From NCBI GenBank assembly GCA_035360795.1, contig DAOSBJ010000014.1:1-13663 (forward strand): a stretch of 13,663 bases of DNA, written 5' to 3'. Under the pieces are notes generated by a model, which worked only from the letters and a program-made list of their open reading frames with translations, searched no databases and was not told the DNA's origin. Source of the DNA: DAOOKJ01 sp035360795 (lineage in GTDB: Bacteria; Patescibacteriota; Minisyncoccia; UBA6257). The translations under genes and the position numbers were made by a program. Below are positions 7,590 through 13,663 of the stretch, piece by piece; within the stretch, counting starts at the first letter, position 1, and each line of letters begins with the position of its first letter.

Positions 7590-8365
7590 CGTGTCACGTT
7601 ATCACTCCATTTTTTTATGGAGATCCTCATAGTCGCCTATGAGATCGGACTATATCTTCCGAGTACTTAAATTATTGAGTACTGCGGTCTGGCGTATAGT
7701 CTCTGAGGAATCTCTGATAGTTTATGGTTACGTCATTTTGATTATGTTTTCTCTTTCTGCCTCTTCCTGCATTTAATTTTTCTCGAAGAGCTACGATTTT
7801 TTTGAACCCTTCTGGATTTAAATGTTCTTTCTGCTCAACTAATTCTGCGATTTGTACAAAAAGAGAAAAATTTTTCTTTTTTGAGGAAGAAAAAAAATAA
7901 AACTTCTTAAAAAACGGTATTACTCTTTCAATAATTGATTTGTAATTCCCAACTACAAAGTAATGAACACCATCTTTGCGGTGTCGCAACCTACCACATC
8001 CTAAATACCGTTTCAATAAAATTAAATTAGTAATATCTCTTTGTGAGACATTAAAGGCTAAAACAATTTGCCATTCTATGCGATAATCGTGTTTCTGCCG
8101 TAAAGAAACATTGAAACTACCTTCACCATCACAGAAACCACTCAAGTACCAGCCAACCTTTTCCGGAATTTGTTTTAACCATTTCATATTTAGGTCCTTT
8201 TTATCAACCATATTTTTGTTTTTGATCACTATCAGAAACTTTCCTGCGGATTATCTCTGTTATAAGTTTTTTACTATTACGGTGACGTTAATCGTAATGA
8301 GTACCTATAACATTAAGGAGAACTTCCCGCATATAGCCAGATTTTATAACTACAACGGTTATTTT
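7590..8365 (-). mobile_element. Group I intron B, inserted after 23S position 1917 (E. coli numbering)
   Basis: A 776-nt intron on the minus strand, inserted in the helix 69 loop. P1: 5' exon TAACTAT pairs with guide GTAGTTA, with U1917-G wobble at the splice site. P10: 3' exon AACGGTT pairs with intron AACCGTT over 7 bp. The intron ends in G. P3 is TCTGGC (8336-8341) with GCCAGA (7688-7693). P4 is TGCGG with CCGCA in the AATCCGCAGG element. P6 is TCTGATAG (8229-8236) with CTATCAGA (7713-7720). P7 is GACTATA (7695-7701) with TATAGTC (7648-7654), fully paired. P8 is AGTACT...AGTACT, P9 is CTCATAG-GCGA-CTATGAG, followed by a CTCCAT/ATGGAG hairpin. L1917 is also the site of a Coxiella burnetii 23S intron. 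The endonuclease ORF fills the P6 loop and runs into P8. Confidence 0.93.
7672..8229 (-). CDS. LAGLIDADG homing endonuclease of intron B
   Basis: A 185-residue single-motif LAGLIDADG protein with GWYLSGFCDGEGSFNVSL (residues about 26-43). It is expected to act as a homodimer on the intronless 23S site around position 1917. The frame opens at GTG 8227-8229; in-frame ATGs at 8209-8211 and 8185-8187 are possible alternatives. An AGGAAA stretch 10-15 nt before the GTG gives weak support to the first start. The basic tail LNAGRGRKRKH and the last residues DYTPDRSTQ are encoded by the P7, P3 and P8 strands of the ribozyme core, with the stop codon inside P8. The central fold and the EHLNPEGFKKIVALREKLN segment resemble the intron A protein, so the two are related but clearly diverged. 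Confidence 0.88.
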   Translation of the reverse strand: MIKNKNMVDKKDLNMKWLKQIPEKVGWYLSGFCDGEGSFNVSLRQKHDYRIEWQIVLAFNVSQRDITNLILLKRYLGCGRLRHRKDGVHYFVVGNYKSIIERVIPFFKKFYFFSSSKKKNFSLFVQIAELVEQKEHLNPEGFKKIVALREKLNAGRGRKRKHNQNDVTINYQRFLRDYTPDRSTQ

Positions 8366-8540
8366 ATAGTTACGGCTGTCATTGACCAGGGCTTAACTCA
8401 GTCAGCCAACTGATAAAAATCAATTGACCGCCAAGCTTAACCTTCTGGCATCGGACAGGCATCAGCCCCTATACATCCCCTTACGGGTTCGCAGGGACCT
8501 GTGTTTTTGGTAAACAGTCGCCAGGGATACTTTCGCTGCG

Positions 8541-8568
8541 CCGAGCACTCAAAAACTTGAGTGTTCGG
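8541..8568. repeat. Hairpin in the 23S helix 63 region, copy of 9197-9222
   Basis: Stem CCGAGCACTCAA against TTGAGTGTTCGG with a short A-rich loop. A 22-nt core is identical to the hairpin at 9197-9222 in a different 23S helix. Intron A P8 (6945-6966) has a related stem, AGCACTCAA/TTGAGTGCT. Confidence 0.8.
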
Positions 8569-9196
8569 AGGGCTTATTCCAAAGTTACGCCCGCTTTTTT
8601 GCCGAGTTCCTTAACGAGGAATCACCCGTTCCCCTGAGGCTCCTCGCCTCACCCACCTGTGTCGGTTTACGGTACGGACTGAACATTTTTATCGCTTAGA
8701 AATTTTTCTCGGAAGGCTCTTCGGAAAAATTGATTAAGTAAAACTTAATCTTTTGGGAATATGCGCTCTTTGAGATTTAACTCAGTTTACCGGATTTTCC
8801 AGGTAAACAGAACTTTATATTCCCAACGCAAAACCAATAATGCGCTCCTCCTTTTTTCCTCCGTCCTTCCTTCGCAAAAATGCTCAGGGGTCGGAATATT
8901 AACCGACTGTCCATTAGCTGCGGCTTTCGCCATTGCCTTAGGGCCGCCTAACCCTTGGCTGACTTTCATTGCCAAGGAAACCTTGGATTTTCGGGGGTCC
9001 GAGTTCTCATCGGACTTTTAGGTTACTCATGCCGGCATTCTCACTTCCTTAAACTCCACCGTGGCTCGCGCCTTCGGCTTCAACGCTTAAGAAACGCTCC
9101 CCTACCACTACTGTACCTTGCTATCGCTTGGAACAGTAATCCGCGTCTTCGGTAATTGGTTTTAGTCCCGATAAATTTTCGGCGCGATTCACCACT

Positions 9197-9222
9197 CGAA
9201 CACTCAAAAACTTGAGTGTTCG
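9197..9222. repeat. Hairpin in 23S near the GTPase centre, copy of 8541-8568
   Basis: Stem CGAACACTCAA against TTGAGTGTTCG. It is inserted after the segment equivalent to E. coli CTCACTGGTCGAGTC (about 1095-1115), where E. coli has no such hairpin. Confidence 0.8.
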
Positions 9223-9686
9223 ATTCAGGTAGTGAGTTGTTACACACTCTTTAAAGGATGGCTACCTCTGAGCCAACCTCCTAACTGTCGATGGCGAATC
9301 ACTACCTTGAGTCTACACTTAACCAATATTTAGGGACCTTAGACAGCGATCCGGATTCTTTGCCTCTCGACCACGGAGCTTCGCCCCCGTAGTCTGACTA
9401 GCCTATTGTAATCTCAATGGTATTCGGAGTTTGATTGGTGTGCTGAGCTTTCGCCCTGTACACACCATCCAGTGCTCTACCCCCACGAGAATAAATAGAC
9501 CGCTAGCCGTAGAGCTATTTCGGGGAGAACCAGCTATTCCCAGACACGGTTAGCTTTTCACTCCTTACCACAGTTCATCCCAGAGTGTTGAACGGCTCAC
9601 GGGTTCGGGCCTCTTCCCGACTTTCGTCGGGATTCACCCTGACCATGGTAAGCTCGTCTGGCTTCGGGTCTTATGTCTACTACTCA

Positions 9687-9732
9687 CAGTGTTTTAGTCT
9701 GCTATCAATTGAAAAAGCAGACTAAAACACTG
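9687..9732. other. 17-bp perfect hairpin insertion in 23S domain II
   Basis: Arms 9687-9703 and 9716-9732 are perfectly complementary (CAGTGTTTTAGTCTGCT and its complement) with a 12-nt loop. It sits inside the segment matching E. coli GGCGTTAAGTTGCAGGGTA and is an expansion relative to E. coli. Confidence 0.8.
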
Positions 9733-9919
9733 AAACGCGCTTTTAACACTTGGTTTCCCTTCAACTTCGTCCGCTTTCGCGGCTTAATTTAAGCAGTAGA
9801 TATAAACTCGCCGGCTCATTCTTCAATAGGCACCCCGTCACCTCCTCCTTTGTTAAAAGAAGGGGGCTCCGAGTCCTTGTAGGCAAAATGGTTTCAGGTT
9901 CTATTTCACTCCCCTCACC

Positions 9920-9950
<31 letters not shown>

Positions 9951-10166
9951 AGTCCGCTATCGGTCGCAGTGAGTATTTAGCCTTTCCGGAGTAGTCCCGG
10001 AACCTTCCTTCTGAGCTTTAAATCTCCGAAGTACTCAAGAAAAATGCTAAAGAAAAATAAAAATTTTGTTTACAGGGCTTTCACCTTCTTTGGCTTACCT
10101 TTCCAGATAATTCAACTTTTCTTTATTTTTCTTTTGAGTCAAACTCGGGCATTTTTCTTTTGACCT

Positions 10167-10234
10167 CCTCCACATGACTTAAACTCCAATGCTTTGCATT
10201 GGTAAAAATATCAGTAGTCTAAGTCATGTGGAGG
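10167..10234. other. Nested hairpin expansion in 23S domain I
   Basis: Outer arms 10167-10181 and 10220-10234 pair over 15 bp without mismatch. Inside the loop is a second hairpin, CCAATGC-TTT-GCATTGG (10186-10202). It lies in the variable region after GAACAGGGAAAAGCCC. AU-rich arms at 10030-10150 (AAAGAAAAATAAA with its complement, and AAGAAAAATGC with GCATTTTTCTT) suggest a further expanded helix next to it. Confidence 0.75.
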
Positions 10235-10280
10235 ATTTGGGCTTTTCCCTGTTCGCTCGCCGCTACTAAGGGAATCACAA

Positions 10281-10324
10281 AACTTTTTTCCTCTATCCTT
10301 CTTCATTGAGAGAGGAAAAAAGTT
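10281..10324. other. 14-bp hairpin insertion in 23S domain I
   Basis: AACTTTTTTCCTCT and its perfect complement AGAGGAAAAAAGTT enclose a 16-nt loop. It interrupts the segment matching E. coli GAGGAAAAGAAATCAACCGAGATTCCC, just before AGTAGCGGCGAGCGAA. Confidence 0.8.
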
Positions 10325-10547
10325 ATTTTTGTTTTCTTTTCCTCTGGGTACTGAGATGTTTCACTTCCCCAGGTATGCTTCCAGTGCCAAAATGACACTG
10401 AATAATACGATTTATCATCGTATTAGGTTTCCCCATTCGGAAATCCTCGGATTATAGGTTGCTACGCACCTCCCCGAGGCTTATCGGAGCTACGCACCGT
10501 CCTTCATCGCCTCACTGTGCCAAGGCATCCACCATTTGCCCTTATTT

Positions 10548-10574
10548 CCACTTTTCCATCTTTAACGAAAAGAC
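10548..10574 (-). other. 5' arm of the 23S processing stem
   Basis: Pairs with 5881-5907 over 27 bp with two G-U pairs. Its leading part is also complementary to leader positions 10578-10587 (CCATCTTTAA with TTAAAGATGG), so a local hairpin at 10556-10587 can form before the 3' arm is made. Confidence 0.75.
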
Positions 10575-10617
10575 AAATTAAAGATGGTTAATTTAAATTT
10601 TTTATTTTTGCTTTTTA

Positions 10618-10630
10618 GTTTTCAAAGAAC
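10618..10630 (-). promoter_or_regulatory. boxA-like antitermination element
   Basis: GTTCTTTGAAAAC on the minus strand resembles the boxA found ahead of 23S genes in many bacteria (TGCTCTTTGAAAAC type). NusB-S10 binding here would protect rRNA transcription. Placement about 65 nt before the 23S 5' end fits. Confidence 0.6.
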
Positions 10631-10662
10631 TGTCGTTTCTTTTTTTCATTTTCAGGCAACTT

Positions 10663-10690
10663 AAAACGCTACCGAAAGTGGTAGCGTTTT
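10663..10690 (-). promoter_or_regulatory. Perfect 11-bp hairpin in the rRNA leader
   Basis: AAAACGCTACC and GGTAGCGTTTT flank a 6-nt loop. The stem ends in U residues on either strand, so it resembles an intrinsic terminator. It lies after the rRNA promoter and before boxA, so it would be an attenuator or a boxB-like stem rather than the end of another gene. Confidence 0.5.
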
Positions 10691-10780
10691 TAAAAAACCT
10701 ATGAGTTGGCTACTCACTTTCTTTTTCGAGGTTTTCTGCAAGAAATTTTTATCATTTCGATAAAGATTATCTAATTAAGA

Positions 10781-10808
10781 ATTATACTCCTCTTTTTTAA
10801 AAAGTCAA
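10781..10808 (-). promoter_or_regulatory. 23S-5S rRNA promoter
   Basis: Minus strand -35 TTGACT (10803-10808), 16-nt spacer, perfect -10 TATAAT (10781-10786). Transcription should start near 10774. It is the best match to a housekeeping promoter in the window and gives the 23S-5S unit its own promoter. Confidence 0.8.
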
Positions 10809-10864
10809 GTTTTTTCAATTTTAAGCAACAATATCTAACTCTCTTTTCCAAAATCTTTTTTTGA

Positions 10865-11062
10865 GACGATCGTCAACAAAAAAAGCAAATTTCAGGAATT
10901 AATTTAAAATCTTTTCTGAATGACGATCGTCAACAAAAAAAGCAAATTTCAGGAATTAATTTAAAATCTTTTCTGAATGACGATCGTCAACAAAAAAAGC
11001 AAATCCTAAAATCCTCTCTCTAAATCTTTTTTTTGAGACGATCGTCAACAAAAAAAGCAAAT
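10865..11062. repeat. Four-copy palindromic tandem repeat upstream of the rRNA promoter
   Basis: A 26-nt unit starts with the palindrome GACGATCGTC and continues with a seven-A tract. It occurs at 10865-10890, 10922-10947, 10979-11004 and 11037-11062, all four copies identical. The period is 57, 57 and 58 nt. The first two spacers (31 nt) are identical to each other, and the third (32 nt) differs. The nearest copy is 57 bp upstream of the rRNA -35. The array fills the space between the metG stop and the promoter. No ORF is present. Possible roles are a regulator-binding array, curved upstream DNA, or a replication or segregation site. Confidence 0.85.
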
Positions 11063-11140
11063 TTAAATTTTATTTAGAGAGCGAAATCGAAGTCTTGAAG
11101 ACGAAACCGAAGTCTATTTTGACCTTCGCCTAGGGATGAA

Positions 11141-12592
11141 TTATATTCTTTGAAACAATGGTTCAACTTTTAAAAATTTCAAGTTATTTTCTAATTTTTT
11201 ACTTGTTTCGGGCAGAAATGGAAGAATTAAATCTTTAATTTCTTTAAGAGCCTCTAAAAGATTGTTTAGTTGCTCTTTTAATAACTCTCTTTTTTCTTCT
11301 TTTCCAATTAGTTCCCAGGTTTTGTTTTGAGTAAGATATAAATTGCAATAATCAACCAGTTTAAAAATCTCTTTTAAGGCTTCGAAAAGTTTATAATTTT
11401 CCATAAACTGGGAGTAGTTTTCTTTTGTTCTAAGAATTATCTTTTTGAAATCAGCACTCACTTCCTTTTTTTCTTCTATTTCTGCTTTGTTGATTAAACT
11501 TACAACTCGCGAAACTAAATTGCCAAAACTATTCGCTAAATCAGCATTATATTTTTCTTGAAACTGATTCTCTTTTATATCTCCTCCATCACTTAAAGGA
11601 AATTGAGACAAAAGAAGATAACGGACGGCATCTTTTCCATATTTTTTTACTAAATCATTCGGGTCAATCACATTTCCTAAAGTTTTACTCATCTTTTGAC
11701 CATTGACCGTAAAAAAACCATGAATTAATTCTTCATCTGGTGTTTTCACCTTTAAGGCTTCAAGCATTGCTGGCCAATAAACGGCATGGAATTTTAAAAT
11801 ATCTTTTCCTAAAATATGCAAAACATATCCCTGTTCCCACCATTTTTTAAAATTCTTTTTATTTTTATAAAAACCAATTGCGGAAATATAATTGATTAAG
11901 GCGTCAACCCAAACATAAACTACTTGGCTGTCATCAAATGGCAAATCAATTCCCCATTTTACTTTTTCTTTTAAGCGAGAAACGGAAAAATCGGGTAAAT
12001 TTTGTTTAAATAATCCCAAAGTTTCTTTTAGGGCAAAATCCGGTGTAATTTTTATTTCTCCTTTTTCTATTTTAATTTTAATTTTTTTCAGATAATTTTT
12101 TAATTTAAAGAAATAATTTCTCTCAGAAACTTTTAAAGGCGCCTTTTGATGAAAAGGACATAAACCATTTACTAAATCTTTTTCTAACAAAAAACTTTCA
12201 CAGCCAACACAATACAAGCCTTCGTAATCTTTTTCGTATAAATTATTTGTTTCTTTTAAAGTATTCAAAATAAATTGCACTGTTTCAATGTGGTCTTTAT
12301 CAGTAGTTCTAATAAAATAATCATATTCAATTCCTAAATTCTGCCAGGTTTTTTTAAATTCTAAACTAATTTCATCGCATAACTCTTGGGGGGTTTTATT
12401 TTGCTCTTCTGATAGTTGAGCAATTTTAATTCCATGTTCATCAGTACCGGTTAAAAAGAAAACCTCTTTTCCCTGCTGTTTAAAATATCGCGACAAGACA
12501 TCAGCAATCAAAGTAGTAAAAGCATGACCAAGATGAGGTTTGTCATTGACATAATAGATGGGAGTAGTAATTAAAATTCTTGATTTTTTCAT
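11141..12592 (-). CDS. metG: Methionyl-tRNA synthetase
   Basis: A class I aminoacyl-tRNA synthetase of 483 residues that charges tRNA-Met in the cytoplasm. From the ATG at 12590-12592: ITTPIYYVND (8-17), HIGH-type motif PHLGH (19-23), GTDEHG (49-54), a zinc-knuckle-type insert with C128, C131, C145 and H148, YVWVDALINYISAIG (226-240), and the KMSKS motif QKMSKTLGNV (299-308). An anticodon-binding helical region follows. The C-terminal EMAP/tRNA-binding extension found in some MetGs is absent. An upstream in-frame TTG (12610) would add six residues (MSRDAI), but the ATG is preferred because AGGGA lies 7 nt before it and the family begins near here. A 15-bp hairpin overlaps that ribosome-binding site. 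No clear terminator follows the stop; 11063-11140 holds only imperfect GACTTCG.TTTCG repeats. Confidence 0.95.
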   Translation of the reverse strand: MKKSRILITTPIYYVNDKPHLGHAFTTLIADVLSRYFKQQGKEVFFLTGTDEHGIKIAQLSEEQNKTPQELCDEISLEFKKTWQNLGIEYDYFIRTTDKDHIETVQFILNTLKETNNLYEKDYEGLYCVGCESFLLEKDLVNGLCPFHQKAPLKVSERNYFFKLKNYLKKIKIKIEKGEIKITPDFALKETLGLFKQNLPDFSVSRLKEKVKWGIDLPFDDSQVVYVWVDALINYISAIGFYKNKKNFKKWWEQGYVLHILGKDILKFHAVYWPAMLEALKVKTPDEELIHGFFTVNGQKMSKTLGNVIDPNDLVKKYGKDAVRYLLLSQFPLSDGGDIKENQFQEKYNADLANSFGNLVSRVVSLINKAEIEEKKEVSADFKKIILRTKENYSQFMENYKLFEALKEIFKLVDYCNLYLTQNKTWELIGKEEKRELLKEQLNNLLEALKEIKDLILPFLPETSKKLENNLKFLKVEPLFQRI

Positions 12593-12602
12593 AATTGCGT
12601 CC

Positions 12603-12637
12603 CTGCTCAAATTTTTACAGAATAAAAATTTGGGCAG
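12603..12637 (-). promoter_or_regulatory. 5'-UTR hairpin overlapping the metG ribosome-binding site
   Basis: CTGCCCAAATTTTTA and TAAAAATTTGAGCAG form a 15-position stem with one C-A mismatch and a 5-nt loop. The 3' arm overlaps the first bases of the AGGGA Shine-Dalgarno (12600-12604). Confidence 0.5.
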
Positions 12638-12645
12638 GTAAATTT

Positions 12646-12651
12646 ATTATA
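12646..12651 (-). promoter_or_regulatory. Likely -10 element of metG
   Basis: Minus strand TATAAT about 54 nt before the metG ATG. The -35 region is AT-rich without a good match, so the promoter call rests on the -10 and the terminator just upstream. Confidence 0.4.
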
Positions 12652-12680
12652 TTCTAATTTTGTTTTTTTTAAAAGATTTA

Positions 12681-12710
12681 AAAAGAGAACCGCTTAAGCG
12701 GTTCTCTTTT
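12681..12710 (-). terminator. Intrinsic terminator of the MscS-like gene
   Basis: A perfect 30-nt palindrome: stem AAAAGAGAACCGC, loop TTAA, stem GCGGTTCTCTTTT, with a T-run that continues on the minus strand. It lies 13 nt after the stop codon and could work in both directions. It separates this gene from metG. Confidence 0.85.
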
Positions 12711-12723
12711 AAATTAGCAATTT

Positions 12724-13404
12724 TTATTTTTCTATCTCTTCTTTGAATTTCTTTAATATTTCTTGCGCTAATTCTTTGCCGCCCAAGCCAAAAGCCAAAC
12801 CTCCGGCTAAAGCCAACATTGCTATAATGCCAGTAAAAAGAGTGTTGATAATGTAAGGGGCAACTTTCAACTGCGAAAGCGCGGCTAATATTCCAAAGAT
12901 ACAAATTGCCCATTTTGCTAAGGAAGAAAGAAATCCTTGAAATTTCAAACCCGCTCCAGAAACAGAAGCTCTAACAAATCTAGCCGCATACTCTCCCAAA
13001 ACAATGGCGGCTAACATTATCACTACCGCCACAATTATATTTGGTAAGAAACTCACAACGCTTCTCAGAAAATCACCAACTGCCGCCAGTCCCCAAATAT
13101 TACAAGCTGCCACTAAAAACGCAAGAACTATTAACCATTTGGTTAATTGACCAAGAAAATAGCCGGAATTTAAACCGATATTGGCTTTATCAGTAAATTC
13201 TTTTACGCCGGCTTTCTCTAAGGCTTTATCTAATTTTATTGCCTCGATGATTTTCTCTATCAATTGGCTAATGCCATTGCCAATTACGATGCCGATTAAA
13301 AATATAATCAGACCACCCAAAAGGGTTGGAACAAAGTTAATAAAACCTTGCCACAGCCCCATTAAGGCAGTATAACTGGCACTTGCTAATGATTGAAACC
13401 ACAT
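12724..13404 (-). CDS. Small MscS-like membrane protein (conserved TM-helix family)
   Basis: A 226-residue integral membrane protein with about five hydrophobic segments (near residues 18-45, 85-108, 117-138, 160-180 and 185-210). Segments such as LGGLIIFLIGIVIGNGISQLIEKII fit the 'conserved TM helix' repeat of bacterial mechanosensitive-channel relatives. The last segment, IIAMLALAGGLAFGLGGKELAQEIL, has the Gly/Ala spacing of the MscS pore helix. The chain ends about 10 residues later, with no cytoplasmic beta and alpha/beta domains. It may be a minimal channel, a subunit or a non-channel relative. The start is ATG 13402-13404 without a clear Shine-Dalgarno. It has its own promoter (13500-13527) and terminator, so it is a single-gene unit. 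Confidence 0.7.
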   Translation of the reverse strand: MWFQSLASASYTALMGLWQGFINFVPTLLGGLIIFLIGIVIGNGISQLIEKIIEAIKLDKALEKAGVKEFTDKANIGLNSGYFLGQLTKWLIVLAFLVAACNIWGLAAVGDFLRSVVSFLPNIIVAVVIMLAAIVLGEYAARFVRASVSGAGLKFQGFLSSLAKWAICIFGILAALSQLKVAPYIINTLFTGIIAMLALAGGLAFGLGGKELAQEILKKFKEEIEK

Positions 13405-13456
13405 ATTATTTTATTATTTTTTTGTTTTTAATCATTTCCTTAAATTTCGACCTTTA

Positions 13457-13488
13457 CTCGCCTAAATTTTTAAAAAAATCTTGGCGAG
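13457..13488 (-). promoter_or_regulatory. 5'-UTR hairpin of the MscS-like gene
   Basis: CTCGCC and GGCGAG close an AT-rich stem of about 15 pairs with one mismatch and a 2-nt loop. It lies in the roughly 90-nt leader and could stabilise the mRNA or regulate it. No U-run follows directly on the minus strand. Confidence 0.4.
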
Positions 13489-13499
13489 TGACTCTTCTT

Positions 13500-13527
13500 A
13501 TTATACCAATTAAATTTTAAAAATCAA
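13500..13527 (-). promoter_or_regulatory. Promoter of the MscS-like gene
   Basis: Minus strand -35 TTGATT (13522-13527), 16-nt spacer, perfect -10 TATAAT (13500-13505). Transcription would start near 13493, leaving a leader of about 90 nt. Confidence 0.65.
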
Positions 13528-13588
13528 AGTCAAGAATCTCGTTTGAAAGTAATCAGCCAATTCATTTCAAAAAGGATTTCTAAGAGGG

Positions 13589-13659
13589 TGGACCTAGGCA
13601 GAATCGAACTGCCACCTCCGCTGTGCAAAAGCGGTATTCTACCATTAAACTATAGGCCC
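13589..13659 (-). tRNA. tRNA-Ala(UGC)
   Basis: Minus strand cloverleaf of 71 nt. The acceptor stem is GGGCCTA with TAGGTCC and contains the G3-U70 pair that identifies alanine tRNAs. The anticodon stem CCGCT/AGCGG encloses TTTGCAC, giving anticodon TGC. The T arm is GGCAG-TTCGATT-CTGCC. The D arm is weak (GTTT/GAAT). The discriminator is A. CCA is not encoded (ACCC follows), so it must be added by tRNA nucleotidyltransferase. Reading GCA (Cys) as the anticodon was considered, but it would break the anticodon stem. Confidence 0.93.
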
Positions 13660-13663
13660 ATTG

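Larger units (their letters stand above)
10556..10780 (-). other. 23S-5S operon leader, non-coding
   Basis: About 220 nt between the promoter and the 23S 5' end, with no open frame of note. In order of transcription it holds an imperfect stem (AAAACCT with AGGTTTT enclosing TGAGT/ACTCA), a perfect 11-bp hairpin (10663-10690), a boxA-like element (10618-10630) and the local hairpin before the 23S. Confidence 0.65.

Noticed and set aside
8111..8413. 100-codon plus-strand frame across intron B and the 23S exon
   Set aside because: It is antisense to the endonuclease ORF and crosses the intron boundary, with no protein-like features.
10865..11062. Possible CRISPR array (26-nt repeats with 31-32-nt spacers)
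   Set aside because: Two of the three spacers are identical, repeats are AT-rich with an A7 tract, and no cas gene is present. It reads as a tandem duplication of a 57-nt unit.
12647..12913. 88-codon minus-strand frame overlapping the 3' end of the MscS-like gene
   Set aside because: It is an alternative frame of that gene and runs through its terminator palindrome.
13405..13431. Nine-codon upstream ORF (MIKNKKIIK) before the MscS-like gene
   Set aside because: Very short, AT-driven, and its purine-rich site is too close to the ATG to be a convincing Shine-Dalgarno.
13589..13659. tRNA-Cys(GCA)
   Set aside because: Using GCA as the anticodon breaks the CCGCT/AGCGG stem. The G3-U70 pair supports alanine.

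Overview
The window looks like a low-GC genome of the Candidate Phyla Radiation (Patescibacteria), most likely on the Parcubacteria side. This is inference. It rests on AT-rich compact genes, a 23S rRNA gene interrupted by group I introns with LAGLIDADG ORFs, a 23S-5S unit with no 16S beside it, a tRNA without encoded CCA, and a secreted protein with a Cys-Asp-Cys-Gly-Gly motif common in CPR envelope proteins. No protein here is diagnostic of a named species. All convincing genes are on the minus strand, so transcription runs from high to low coordinates.

From right to left: tRNA-Ala(UGC) at 13589-13659; a promoter and a small MscS-like membrane protein (12724-13404) closed by a near-perfect terminator; metG (11141-12592); a 585-base non-coding stretch (10556-11140) with a four-copy palindromic repeat, a strong rRNA promoter and the rRNA leader; the 23S rRNA gene (about 5898-10555); 5S rRNA (5762-5871); a second strong promoter; then a tight four-gene block. 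The block encodes a membrane-anchored peptidoglycan-binding protein, a RodA/FtsW glycan polymerase, the MltG lytic transglycosylase and an asparagine synthase. A broken or truncated P-loop ATPase fragment lies at the left edge.

The most interesting part is the 23S gene. Two complete group I introns sit at E. coli-equivalent positions 1931 (intron A, 6865-7575) and 1917 (intron B, 7590-8365). They are separated by an exon of only 14 nt. Splice sites can be fixed from the sequence because both P1 (5' exon with internal guide) and P10 (3' exon with internal guide) are readable. The first 7 nt of the 14-nt exon pair with intron B's P10 guide and the last 7 nt with intron A's P1 guide, so every base of it is used for splice-site recognition. 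Each intron carries a single-motif LAGLIDADG homing endonuclease ORF that overlaps parts of the ribozyme core. After removal of both introns the rRNA is about 3171 nt, longer than E. coli 23S (2904 nt). Part of the excess is long, near-perfect hairpins in expansion segments, and two of these share an identical 22-nt stem-loop.

Functionally, the left block joins glycan-strand polymerisation (RodA), strand release (MltG) and wall binding (the PG-binding protein). Asparagine synthase probably shares the transcript because spacing is 5-17 nt throughout. The 23S-5S unit has its own promoter, boxA antiterminator and a 27-bp processing stem, so it appears to be expressed independently of 16S.
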